This document shows positions 46,274 through 58,265 of a stretch of DNA of 64,000 bases, piece after piece; the first letter of the stretch is position 1, and the number at the start of each line of letters is the position of its first letter. The position numbers were made by a program, and so were the translations under genes. This DNA comes from Pomacea canaliculata. Taxonomy: Eukaryota > Mollusca > Gastropoda > Architaenioglossa > Ampullariidae. The stretch covers positions 7,679,525 through 7,743,524 of the forward strand of contig NC_037593.1 of NCBI RefSeq assembly GCF_003073045.1, read 5' to 3'. Under the pieces are notes generated by a model, which saw only the letters and a list, made by a program, of their open reading frames with translations, did not search any database and was not told the origin of the DNA.

Positions 46274-49200
46274 ATGCCAGAAGTGAGTTAATCATTATTA
46301 CAATCAGTTCCGCTACCTGATTTCTTTTAAAGACATTAATAAAGATTACAGTAAATGGAAATCAGTTTACTTTGTAAAAATTTTAGTTTTTAAATCCAGG
46401 GATATTTTGAACCTTACTACAGTTAGTAAACTGAGCTGATTATTCTTAATGAGCACTGTTTGGTCTCATGTAACAGAATAAAGGGAAAACAGGTCGACAG
46501 TTCCCATACACAATAGTGTACGATCAGTGTTTCTCGCCATGCGGAAAGTATCTTGCAGCAGGAAGCAATTATGGGGACATAGCCATTTTCAAGTGAGTCG
46601 GCCCTTTTTTTTTTCTTTTGTTGATTCTACAAGTTTTTGTTTCTCTCAGTAAAGAAATTAGTGTGCTAATAAATTCATAGATTTTATATTTTTATTCACT
46701 AAGGTTAACAGTCAAGTAAATGGGTACCAACATCAACGTGGACGTATTTAGCCATTGTTACAATACATTGGCTGACTAAATTTTTCATCATACAGACAAT
46801 AGTGAAAATAGCTAGTTTTGTTTTAATTAAAAAGAGTAATTTTTTAACAGTATTCAACATTATTGGTGAAATAAACATATTTTTAGTTGATTTTTGATTA
46901 TTTTATTCCAGCATGTCCGCTGCACTTTCTTCAGATGCTACAGAAAAATCTAAACACCCAGTATTCATATTCAAAGGTGTGTTTTTGGAATCTATATACT
47001 TTTCTTTGGAAAACACATTAATAAACATTGCATGGTTTTCTTTTAACCCATCTTAAGTTCATTTCTTTTAAATTTTTTATTCATGCAACAACTGTTTTTC
47101 ACCAGCATTATGCCCCATCACAGTAATTGGATGGATAATATACTGTATGTATGACAATTATTTTCACAAAAAATTAATAGTTATAAAGCACATTTAGAAA
47201 TTATATCAAATAAAACTCACAAGTTTTTGATACTCAAATTGCTTATTTACATCTTGTGAGATGTGCAGTTACTTTTGAGGCAATTCTGAAAAAGTTAACT
47301 TTTTTTCCAGGTTGTAAAGATGGTGGCATCTTTTGTTTAACATCAACAGAGACATTTCTCCTCAGGTATGTCAGCATAACACAACAGCCACAATGTGATT
47401 ATCTCTCATGATTAGGTATTGGCATATTATGTAACAATAGCAACTGAATTAGAAGAAATATATGTGTATGTATGTGAGTTAGTTAGGGGTTGGGACTGAG
47501 TTTTACTTAGTTCCTTAATGTTCTAACTATGACTTATTTCATCTATGTTGATATCATTGATAAATTTATCACATATAACCTTGTTGAAAATTAGATCAAA
47601 CAATATTCTCACATATTCAAACATTTAGTGCAGGAGATGGGGAAATTCAAGCTTGGAGATGGAGTGATTTAACAGCAAAGGTGAGAAACATTTTTTTTTC
47701 TTTTTGCTGCACTTTATTAATGTGATAAAAGATTTTTTTGTCCAGCCATCATTTTATGTACATTATATACCACCTACTATCTTCAGGCTAGAGTAGAACA
47801 AATCCTTGCTGTCTGTTTTACACCTTGAAATCATCTCAGAGCCTGAGCTCATTGCACAATTGTGAATTAATGGTTAAAAATTCTCAAGACCTTCATGTTA
47901 ACTAATTGATGAATATGAGAAATCATTGGATGTTTTTTGCTTCAAATTAGCTTTATCAAGCAAATTATTTAAGAGTTTTGATTCTTCTTAGTTTGGTAGA
48001 ATATTGGATTGGTATGAAAAGCACTAAATATGCTGATAAATTGGATGTATGCTTGTTTTTTTTTTTTTTTTTTTTTTTTAAAGACTGCAAAGTTGGCATG
48101 GTCTCTGACCCTTCCAAGAAGGTGGGTACTACAGTTTGTGTAGATTTGGAGAAACATTGTGTGTGTTTACAAATACTGATGGTATTTTTTGTAATGACTG
48201 CTTGTATTTTGCTTCCACATTTGAACTCTCACTTCTTATAACATCAGCTAATTTATATATTCTACATCATGATTTATTGATAAGATTTAGTTTATTTATT
48301 CTTTAGAATTCTGCAGTCTGAAAGATTTTTAAAAATATGAACTGAATGTCTTGAATAAATCATAACTGGTCTATCATCTTCTGATATTCTGTTTACTTCG
48401 TGTTCTCACAAAAATACTTGGTTTTCTTCTAATTAATCAGATCAGATTGTTTGGATCATGCCAAAATGTGGCAGTGTTGTGTTTATAGTATTAATGTATT
48501 GTGTATTGTTGCCTTAAGATCTTTGAATTAGATTAAAAACAATATTTGAATGCCTAAGGCTTGATTAGTAATTTTGCTTAGTTTATCTTACAGTGGAGTG
48601 CTGGCTAATGCAGAAGTAAACTCCATGATTATTAATCAGCAGTCAGTGAGTAAATCTGCTCTTTTGCTAAACTTTTTCACTGCTACTTTACCTACTGATT
48701 GTTTCAGCTGAAATACATGAAATATAATGTTCATATTTAAGTTCAGTTTTATTGAGACAAACAGTTGTAACTTAGTAATTTGTTTAGCAGGCAGGGTTAC
48801 AGCTGGCTGTCTGACCAGAGGGAATTGTACACTGTATAAGAACTTTGGTCCTGGAAAACAGTAGCTCTCTTTTATTTGAGTATGGTATGATTCTATAACT
48901 ATTTTTAAAATAGTGTAAAAGGTGAAAAGGTGACATTAAAACATTAACTGAAGATGGTAGTCAGAAACCACTATCAGTACATTATGCCTGAAATATTTGT
49001 AAGAACAGCACCTTGCTCATTGACTAATTAATTTATTCACAGAGTTATAGGAATGGAGTTTGGTTGTATCTGAAGAGTGTCTGTGCAGGGCTTCTGCTAA
49101 GGCTAAATTCTTTGGGGTCCCAGGGACCCCTTCTTCAGATTTTTAAGGGGTCCCTGTTCTTCGCCCAGATTTGAATGGGACCCCATTGACAAAAATTGAA

Positions 49201-51922
49201 GCGGTCCTCCGAACTTTTAATGCGTACTGTACGCAATTTTTTGCGTAAGCAGAAGCCCTGGTCTGTGCATTCAGTGTTGAATTCAATACTTGTCTAAGAT
49301 ATGAGTAACGGCTGGCTGCCTTGTCATGACAGTCTTAGCTGCAGGCTTGTTGTAAAACACCAATCCATTTCCCCCTTCTCCCCATTTCCCAAGATAAGAG
49401 TAAAAAATTTGTATCCAGTGGGCTGTTGCTTAGCAAAAATACACAGCATATTGGTATCATTTGTATCTGCAGACTAATGCTTCCTTATTTTCTTTTAAGC
49501 ACAAGTCGTGTCTGTATGCTGGTGGTGGGGACAAAAAAATTCATACATGGGACTTGGAAACTGGACAATATTTGGTGAGATAATGAGTTGTGTTTGGAAG
49601 CCTTTCATGACGCTTGTAATTTCAAACATGTTTGTATGACATGCTCTTTAGCATTTTATTGGCATGTTCTTGCTATATTTTAAGGTACTTTCTCTAGTTA
49701 CTTTGAAATAAGTATAATTTATCAGTACAGAATGGAGTATGCACATGCATATAGATATAAATTTGTATTTGAGAGCATGAATGCATGCATGAACGTGCAT
49801 TCCTGTGTGTGTGTGTTGAGCATCTGAGGTCGTCAAATATATATCTGTACATTACTTTCAACACATTAACTTTTTAAAATTAATACTGGTTCCTGTAATC
49901 AGAGTGCCTTGGAAGGTCACACAGACTACATTCACAAGCTTCTGCTGATGAATGAAGGTCAGGACTGTCTTTCAGCATCAGAAGATGGCACAGTCAGAAT
50001 CTGGGGTAATGGAGTGCTGTCTACTGTGTACTCTTAAACGTTATTTCCAGTTCTTGGCATCTGGTATCATTTTATCATGAAATTGATTTTCAGTTGCTTT
50101 TTTTTATTTTTGATAAATAGACATATAGCCATATGGTGCATTTAATTCAAAGTCCTGACATTTACAAACAAAACTATAAATGTTTTAATTACTTGTTTCA
50201 GACGACATGTATTTTCTTTGTTTTTTTGGTTTTTAAAGATACACGAACAACAGGTGAATCAGTTCAATGCATTGAACCTTTCAAAAATGAGGTAAATAAC
50301 TTTTGCTGCTGACTATTACTAGTAGTAATACTTTTTGATCATATAGATGACTTTATCTGATATTTGATGTGAGATATTTCTGTTGTATAGAAGATTAATG
50401 CCATGGGAGAAAAAATATTAACTAATAGTATTATTATTATTGAATATGATGGTGATGATGATGATGCACAAAGGTATGCCGTAGAGTTTGGTGATTAATG
50501 AATACATTACTATTTGTGACAGCTCTGTGCACGGCCGTTAATGGGCAAGTGGCTGAGATGTTTGGCTGTGGACTCTGAAGAGGGTTGGCTGGTATGCATA
50601 TTTCCTTCACTAACCTGTGTGTGTGTTTTTAGGCTTTGGCAACGGCACATACTCTAGTTTTTAAAATTCCTTGGGATTGTTTTCATTTTCTCTGTATCTT
50701 TTTATTTTATTTTTTTACTTTTATTTTTAGGAGCAGAACTGCTTAATACTAGTTTTAACAAAATGATCTGTGATTTGTTGATGCAACTAATCACATCAGG
50801 GGCAGTAGTGATGGAGCAAAGGTAAGTCATTACCTTTGGGCAACGTAAGGGACTTAAGGACAAGCATCTGGTTTAATATGCCTGTACTTAAGGATATTAG
50901 CCTGTGTGTTTGTTTCAATGTATTATATGTATCATGAACTGGCTTAGTCTTAGCTTGAAATATTTTCTTTGCTTATTATTTAATCAGATTTATTCACTAG
51001 GAAAGATGAAATTTTTTGTTTCCATTTCTTTTAGATATGTGGTGGAGGTCCAAAAATGTCAGCCTGGCACTTACGTACTTTGTCACCAACAACTGTGTTT
51101 GATACCCCCAGTGTCAGTCAGAACGTAGCACTTTTCCATGAAGACTATGTGAGTGAATAAATGTGTAATCAAAAGCATTAAGTTCAAGTCCTATGAAACA
51201 TAAATGATGATATGAAACAATATCCTGTTGACTTTAATCTGGAAATGGGGTCGTATAATGGTGAAACCTTTTTGAAATGCAGCGCTAGATGGATTATATG
51301 CTTGTTTCAGAATTCTTTAACTCAGTATTAGCTATTGGGATACACTGATGGACACAGTTTCCTAGAGGTGGTGTTAACAAAACTGATCTTTCAAGGCTTG
51401 TGGGTTTTATCTTTTTATGATTTGTATTTAATAACACTTTTTCCTTTATTTAAATGAATTTTATCGGCATTTTTGTTTGTTTGTTTTTTTCCCCACAGAT
51501 TTTATCAGCTGGAAGCTTAGCCTGTATGAACCACTGGATGCTCACAGGACAGCTGAAGTCTTCTATTCCTTGCTCCCCTACTTCTGTCTTTAGCCTTAAC
51601 ATCAATAAACGCTCAGATGCAAGCAAGGTGAGGTTTTCAAAAGTTTACACAACTGTGTGCAAACCACACCAAGAGCAACAAGTAATAAATAAACTTCTCA
51701 GAGTTTGAAATCTTAGATTATCTCTTATTTTTCTACTTGACCTATTAAAACCCAAGAAAGCATTTTTGATTCTTCGTTTTCATAAAATGTGTTGGTTGAC
51801 ATCTGTGTAATGTGCTTTTGGTTTTTCTTCAGGTGCTTTGTATAGCTGGAGCTAGTCCTTATATAGACGTGTGCATCAATTTTGGGTACACATCGTTTGC
51901 CCTGGTCTTCCAAGCAGCATAA
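46274..51922 (+). CDS. THOC6: THO complex subunit 6 homologue (WD40 protein), complete, 14 exons
   Basis: Exons: 46274-46282, 46477-46592, 46912-46976, 47311-47365, 47629-47680, 48084-48121, 48594-48645, 49500-49574, 49903-50005, 50239-50291, 50523-50591, 51035-51148, 51499-51627, 51833-51922. All introns are GT-AG, phases chain without a break, and the sum is 1020 nt, 339 aa (human THOC6 is 341). Family-specific stretches in order: CFSPCGKYLAAGSNYGDIAI, ALSSDATEKSKHPV, AGDGEIQAW, GGGDKKIHTWDLETG, LEGHTDYIHK, SEDGTVRIW, CGGGPKMSAWHLR, LSAGSLACMNHW and NFGYTSFALVF. THOC6 is a nuclear WD40 beta-propeller subunit of THO/TREX, coupling transcription to mRNA export. The start is the ATG in a three-codon exon joined in phase to exon 2; an upstream in-frame start is possible. 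AATAAA signals lie at 52006 and 52116. Its 5' end is tandemly duplicated upstream. Confidence 0.93.
48055..48083 (+). repeat. Poly(T) tract abutting THOC6 exon 6 acceptor
   Basis: About 24 Ts directly before AAAG at 48080-48083, serving as an unusually pure pyrimidine tract for the 38-nt exon 6. Confidence 0.7.
49086..49260. mobile_element. hAT-like MITE in THOC6 intron 7
   Basis: 175 bp with terminal inverted repeats CAGGGCTTCTGCTWA at both ends, flanked by GTCTGTG at 49079-49085 and 49261-49267. The eighth base of the duplication is ambiguous with the element end. Internal GGGGTCCC palindromes, no coding capacity. Ends and duplication length fit hAT non-autonomous elements. Confidence 0.8.
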
Positions 51923-52005
51923 ATGTCCACACCAAATGTTTCTTGTTAAATCATATTATTCATGCTGTCTCCATACGCTTATTTTATAGTTCACTAAAAT
52001 CTGCC

Positions 52006-52121
52006 AATAAAAGTGGATTTCCAAACATGAAAACAATGACTTTTATTTACCGATGGAAAGTTTTGAGATTTGAAATATGTATGCATATTATTTTATGTGA
52101 CTATTTTTTTTGAATAATAAA
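52006..52121 (+). terminator. THOC6: Polyadenylation signals of THOC6
   Basis: AATAAA at 52006-52011 and 52116-52121, 84 and 194 nt after the stop codon. Either could define the 3' end. Confidence 0.6.
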
Positions 52122-52129
52122 AGGCAGTA

Positions 52130-53246
52130 CTGCATACTTGTGTCATATTGTCATCAGGATTATCATCATTGTGATAACTTGACATTGAAAGATTAATACA
52201 TATTAAGTTTGAGACTTATACAGTGCTCAGATATGAAAATTGCTGAAGGTGTTGAGGAAGAATGCATGTAATCAGCCCTATTTCACAAAATATATAGGCG
52301 AGCCACAGGCATCTTTTTAAAGTGATTTCAAAATGATGATTAAACAGTTTGTTGTTTAGTTGCAACCGACAAGGTTCCCCCTCGTCCTTGCGGCAGCCAG
52401 CAGGTCTGGTATGAAAAAGTTTGCCCATTTGCCAGCCACTTATCATGATATGTTGAAAGTTTATGAAGTCTTCGCAGCTTTTAGTGTTTGCAGTTACGAA
52501 CCAGCCGACTTAAGTTTGCGCTTTCGGTCTGTAAATGACCCTGATGTAGCCTTGCTGTATGGGGCTCCCTGTCTTGGCCAATGTCGTAAACAGTTTGCTG
52601 TGGGGTCTCTGTCAGCCTTTCTGAAGTCCTCTGTAATGTGACCTGTTATTGTTTAATAACTTGAGATTCATCAAAATATGATAAGTAAAATTAAGTAACT
52701 GGTCATCAAATGATGGTGCTGCAAAATCCACATGGCCACAGATCATATTGCTGCTTTAGCTGGTCTTGCTCGTCTAAGTCGATAGTATTCTGCTGATCTC
52801 CCTTTTGTTTCTAGCTTGGGGCCGTGTCAGTTTCGCGCTGTATATCTTTCGTGTATCTGAGTTGGACAACCTTGTAGTTACTCTTTAGCAGACGATCAAA
52901 CACCCACTTGCGCAGTGATATCAAACCAGAATAGTACAATATCCACATCTCTTTGCTAGCTGCAATAATCTAAACCTATCAAAACCCGAGGATACGAAAC
53001 AAACAAATTTTTCAGTCTCAAATCAAAGCTGCTGAGTAAATATAGAAGCTGACTGCTTAGGTTCAATTCGTTGGGTTCAAATGCCACTTGTAGTGACGTG
53101 GCCCTATTCCACATGGCTAATGCCATGTTTCAGGCTAGCTCTTAAAGGTTTGAGATCTCCCGAGAAAGAAATAAATTTGCAGACATACACTTCCGGTTTG
53201 ACTAAGTGCTAAGCGAGTTCAAGCCAGTTCAACGGTTTTCAGCACG
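52130..53246. other. THOC6-CDIPT intergenic region
   Basis: About 1.1 kb. A 93-codon forward frame (52360-52641; e.g. FAHLPATYHDMLKVYEVFAA, four to five Cys) has no start context, splice partner or domain that I recognise. The CDIPT promoter must lie near 53100-53246, but no motif stands out. Confidence 0.4.
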
Positions 53247-56200
53247 ATGACGGGAAATATTTATCTGTTTGTTCCAAATGTCATTGGTATGTAAAACAAA
53301 CTTTTCAGTTTTATTTCAGTTTGCTAATTCTGATAACCAAACGTGTGGTTTTCGAAGCGAAGGTTATATTTTGATCTACTAGTCTCGTTCGTCGATCGCA
53401 AAATGTGAGAGGAACACAGAAATAATACAGATAAATCAGGAATGTTGGCACTTATCAGACCTGATCATTTGACAACATGAACTACTATTTATTACCCACG
53501 TTTTTTTTTTTCTTTTTGCATTCATTCAATTACAAGCAAACGTGAAGTTTAACCCGTACTGATATGGTCACAGCCAGCTTATTTCGACTCAGAAAACAGC
53601 ACTGACTGTACACTACTAGTCTGCAACTCACTCATGACAGTACACATTAGACTATATTGCCCTGTCTTTTCCGCCAAAGTATGTTTAAGAACTATGCCAG
53701 AAGAAAATTTATCTTTGATTAACCATAGATTATACATTTCACGTGCAACACCATAGATCAACGATTTTAAGATCTCACACCAAAAACAGATGAGATTTAT
53801 ATCACTTAATGAAAAACAGAGTTATCGATAGAACAATTTAACTAAACATTCAAGATGATTGTGGTTTAGGAAAACTGAATATCCAATGTAATCTATTTGT
53901 TCAATAGATATTATTTGTTAGATATTATACAATCAACATTAATTTAGTGGAAAGCGTATAGATATGCCTACTAAGCTGCAAGTAGAATATAGAGATAAAT
54001 TGAAGTACTTAAGATTTCACTATCAGAAGGTAAGAAAAAGCATGGGGGATCTTATTCAGATGTTTGAGATATTTCATGAATGCAATGACATTAATGCAGT
54101 AATCCCTCGCCACTTTGCACCTCACCTTTTTGCAGCTTCACTATTTCGCAGGTTTTTATAAGAAATTAATAGGGAAAATGATTCATGGATCTACACTTTT
54201 TCATGGATTTTCTGCAAAGTTCGATCAGTGGAAAATATATGTATATTTCATGAATTTTTAGATGAAAAATGCCCAAAGTGTATAAAATATATTACTGGAC
54301 AATTTTTTTCACTTTATGTGTGTGGCGGAGAGAGAGAGATTTCTATATTACTGTTCTATTACAGGTACTGTATTACTCTACAGTACATATTATGTGTTTG
54401 TTCTTTTATTTACTGTAAAGGTACAATACATGCGCAGAACAGTGTGGGAAGGGTTATTAAGGAAATGGGAAAGGTTTATTTAGAGTAAAAGTAGGTGTTG
54501 GGTTTATAAAGCCTTAATATTATGAATAAATATATAAATAAATATACCATCTATTTCGTGGATTTTTGGATATCATTTGTGGTTCTGGAACGCATCTCCC
54601 ATGATAAACGAGGGATTACTGTATATATGTATTTTTCTCCTCACCACAAACTTTTTTTTTTTTTTTTTGGAACAGTTTTGATGGTTAAGAAAATAAGCAT
54701 ATGAAAATTCATGTACAGACAATATGAAAATGATTTAACAAGGGCGACACTAAATAGCGAGGCTGTTGCAACAATATCCAGTCCCTATTACTTACTACTA
54801 CTTAAGTACACAGTGTACTGAGCTGACCTCCATGCTTTGAAATAAATTTTACAAACTAATTAATTATTTGTTATTATCATTAGGTAATAAAAAACATGTT
54901 TCTGTTAGACTAACATAATAAATAAAGACACACCAAGTTTGACTTCAAAATGTATCAGTTTAAAAGCATCTACTGTTATTTTGTGTTGTGAACATGCATT
55001 GATAGAAGTACAAAATACTTGCATTCAAAAAATTCACAATTTAATCACATTTTTAAAAAGTTATCATGTCATTAATCATTGTACAGATAGCAGTTTACAC
55101 TAAATGCATCCCAGAATAAATATATCATTATTTTGGCAGTGCTGTACATATGTTCAATTTCAGGAACATTTAATGTACATGTATCTTTAATTTTTCTTCC
55201 TGTAAGGTACACAGATAAAAAAAAGGTTTTAACACTTTGTGAAAACCCAAAATACTTGTAGAATTCATCAACACGACATTCATTGCATGGACAAAATATA
55301 AATAGATATCATTCAAATCATGATGTTTTCACTACACATATGATATGGAAACTTTAAAACATTGCCTTCTATTTTTTTTTTTTTTTTTTTTTTTTTGTGC
55401 AGATTACTTCCGAGTAATCTTTGCTTTTGTGTCTTTTTACTACATGCCTTTTGACTACATAAAGGCGAGTGCTTTTTACCTTCTGAGTGGTTTTCTTGAT
55501 GCATTTGATGGTCATTTTGCTCGAATGCTTGATCAGGGTAAGTATTTGTTTTTCCTTATTGTAATATATATTGTTTAAGATTTTATTTGTTTTGTTCTTA
55601 TTTATAGCTTTGTCAGTGTATTGATGACTGAGTACATTTTTTTCCATTACATCCTTTAAAAATTTGTAAATACATTAATTTGAACAGTTTTCTTGTTCAT
55701 ATGCTAAATGAGAGTAGTGCCCCTTAGCTTAACTGTGTTTAGGATGACTGCAGTCTTGATTACTACTTTTTTATATCTTTCTTCTTTTTGTCAGCGCCAG
55801 TGGATTGTTGTCTGTTTTGGTGTTCACTGTTGCTTTGTCCTGTTGTTAGGTCTTCTGCTTCTGTTCTGGATTGTTTTTCTATTCCTATAACAGGTTTTCT
55901 ACATTACTGCCTAACAGTCAGTACAGCCATATTTGTGCCACTTTGGTTTACTGCATTCTCTCCCCTTCGCTGCAATTTTCGATCTGTGAACTGTTTGATT
56001 TGTACTCCCTTTAATTTCCTTTGCTTATAGACTCTGGATTTATGTGTGTCAACAGTGTAGATTTAACCCTCTGATTTTTTTTCACAATAATTGCTTCCTG
56101 TTTCATAAATTTTCTGGACTGTGAAAATGGACAACCATGTACCCTGTTATTAGCTTTATCATTGTTGCCATTAGGACATGCACTAACACTTGTACAGGGC

Positions 56201-58265
56201 ATCTTTAGCTTTGCACACTGTAATTGCTCTGTCTTCTGCAGAATCTACTGTGATATGTGTCCTTCCAATCATTCAAAGCACAACTGTATGCTCACCTTTT
56301 TCACCTTGCTGTAAAAGGCAAACCTTACTTTGATGCTATATTGTTGTGGCATACTTCATGTGCATGGTTTTCTTTTTCAGTCTTTTAGTTCTGGATGTTG
56401 ATATGTCTCTGTAATTTTTATTTGCCAATTTTCTTGGTATATGTCTGAATAGGTACTATGTGGTTTATGCACATGGATTTATAGTTTGTTTGTGTAAAGC
56501 ATATTTAGTCTACTGTATATCGAAGAAATGCATTATGTAGGTATTTCTTATTTTCATGCTATTTTTATTGCCACCACATTTTTTTTTACTTCTTAAATTC
56601 ACCAGGCACGAAACTTGGTGCCATGCTGGACATGTTGATTGATCGGATCACGACCATGTGTCTGTGTGCTGCTCTCTGCCAGTTTTATCCACGCTACATG
56701 CTCTTTTTCCAGTTTGCCATGGCCCTTGATATCTTTAGCCACTGGTTACATCTTCATAGGTAACAGGTCATTTATACTTAAAGTACAGTTGTACAGCTAT
56801 AACACTACTTGTACTAGCTTGTACATAATAGCTAATATTCTGAAAATGGAAAAAGAGATTGTTTGCTATCCAACTCATTTTCTGAAACAAGTTGCAAACA
56901 TGTGACATCAATGACCTTTTAAAGAAAGTCAAGTACAGGTGGTCTCACACTACAGGGAGGCAACTTCCTATTAGTGGTTAAAAGAATAATTATAAAGTTG
57001 TATTTCTTTGACAAGCCATAAATATTGACTGATACGTGCACCTTTTATTTTGCTAGTTATTTAACTCTATCCCATAAGATCATAAAATATCTTGAAAGTA
57101 TTGTAAAGCGACGCAATAACTGTTTTTAATGCTGCTACTAATAAGTGTGGCTGTCTGTTTGGTGACTTTTGAAAAAAATCCTGTATTTTTTTTTTTTAAA
57201 GGGAAGTAAAAAGGATCATAAAGTGTTGAAGTATGGTTTGCATCATTATCTCTGTTAGTATTTCCTAATCATTGTGTGATTTCTTTTCTTCAGCTCTATG
57301 ATGAAAGGCAGTGATAGTCACAAGAAAATTGATTTATCTGCAAATCCAATCCTTCGACACTATTACCACAACAAGGTAATTTATAAAAGAACACTGTACC
57401 TCTAAAAAATTTTTGCTTTAAAGTATAAAATATTGCATGGATTTTGTGACAGTGTGGTCAGTTTTTTTTTTTAATTTTTTTTTTTATTTCATTAGATGAG
57501 TTCAAGTTTTCAAGAAATAATGAGATAAATATTATCAACTGCTCGTTTCTGTCAGTATACACCTTGGAGGAAGGTACGCTTTTCACGTTTGTTTGAATTT
57601 GTGTTCTTAAAGTTTTTTGAAAAAGGCACTAATCATGCTAGTGATTAACAACCTGAAGAATTGGCCTATTTGCTATGAAAGTAATGTTTAGTCAGTTATT
57701 GGTTGAGGCTTATATTCATGTGCAGTTCATAAGTAATATTTTACATTTCAGACAATCCTGTTTACTATGTGTGCTGCTAATGAGCTTTTCTTCTGTATGC
57801 TGTACCTGGTTCACTTCACACCTGGCCCTGTCGGTAAGTGTGTTTACTCTTACTGTTTAAAAATATGACAAAATATTGGATTATATAAGGGATTTGCATG
57901 AAGAATCTACATTTTTTAAAATAGCACTGACTGAATGTTTTAATAGTATCTAGATGTTTTTTACAAAAAATACCAGTCTAATGGTATATCATATAAAAAA
58001 GATGATGAATAAAGAAAAATGCTTTTTTATATCATTAATGAGAATCTAGACTGCTAGTCACTCTTTTTTTCTTATGATGATTTCAGTGCCTCTTGGACCA
58101 CTTTCTGTAGGCATATTCACCCTCATCCTCTATATTTCGGCTCCAATCTCTTTAGCAAAGAACAGCATCAGCGTTATTCAGTTAATTGCTGCCGCAGAAA
58201 ACATGGCTACCATCGACAGAGAAGAAAGAGTTAAAAAGGCTGCAGAGCAAGCCAAGCAAAAGTAA
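53247..58265 (+). CDS. CDIPT: CDP-diacylglycerol-inositol 3-phosphatidyltransferase (PI synthase), complete, 6 exons
   Basis: Exons: 53247-53286, 55403-55537, 56606-56759, 57294-57375, 57752-57833, 58087-58265; GT-AG throughout, phases chain, 223 aa (human CDIPT 213). It starts MTGNIYLFVPNVI as in the family. The CDP-alcohol phosphotransferase signature DG-x2-AR-x8-G-x3-D-x3-D is complete at D49, G50, A53, R54, G63, D67 and D71, split across exons 2 and 3. Further matches: FYLLSGFLDAFDG, DIFSHWLHLHSS-type segment, SHKKIDLSANPILR, ANELFFCMLYL, SVIQLIAAAENMA. The enzyme makes phosphatidylinositol from CDP-diacylglycerol and myo-inositol in the ER membrane, and hydrophobic segments fit a multi-pass protein. 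The C-terminus is slightly longer and Lys/Glu/Ala-rich. AATAAA lies at 58728. The gene follows THOC6 on the same strand. Confidence 0.97.
54097..54621. mobile_element. pogo/Tigger-like non-autonomous DNA element in CDIPT intron 1
   Basis: 525 bp with terminal inverted repeats CAGTAATCCCTCG (left) and the inverse CGAGGGATTACTG (right). On the right TA follows; on the left the flank is TG, one base off a TA duplication. The left end continues CACTTTGCACC...TTCACTATTTCGC, as in pogo-superfamily ends. No transposase frame. Family call from end sequence only. Confidence 0.7.
55371..55402 (+). repeat. Poly(T) tract at CDIPT exon 2 acceptor
   Basis: About 25 Ts immediately before GTGCAG at 55397-55402. 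Prone to length variation. Confidence 0.7.

Larger units (their letters stand above)
43002..46535 (+). repeat. Tandem unit U3, continuous with the complete THOC6 gene
   Basis: Homology to U1/U2 runs from GAGCTTGTATAG (43002) to CAGTGTTTCTC (46535), inside THOC6 exon 2. Beyond that only U3 has THOC6 coding sequence. It is the most complete unit. Confidence 0.87.

Noticed and set aside
56639-56905. Forward frame starting MIGSRPC over CDIPT exon 3
   Set aside because: Out of frame with the clearly conserved CDP-alcohol phosphotransferase motif; shadow of the real exon.
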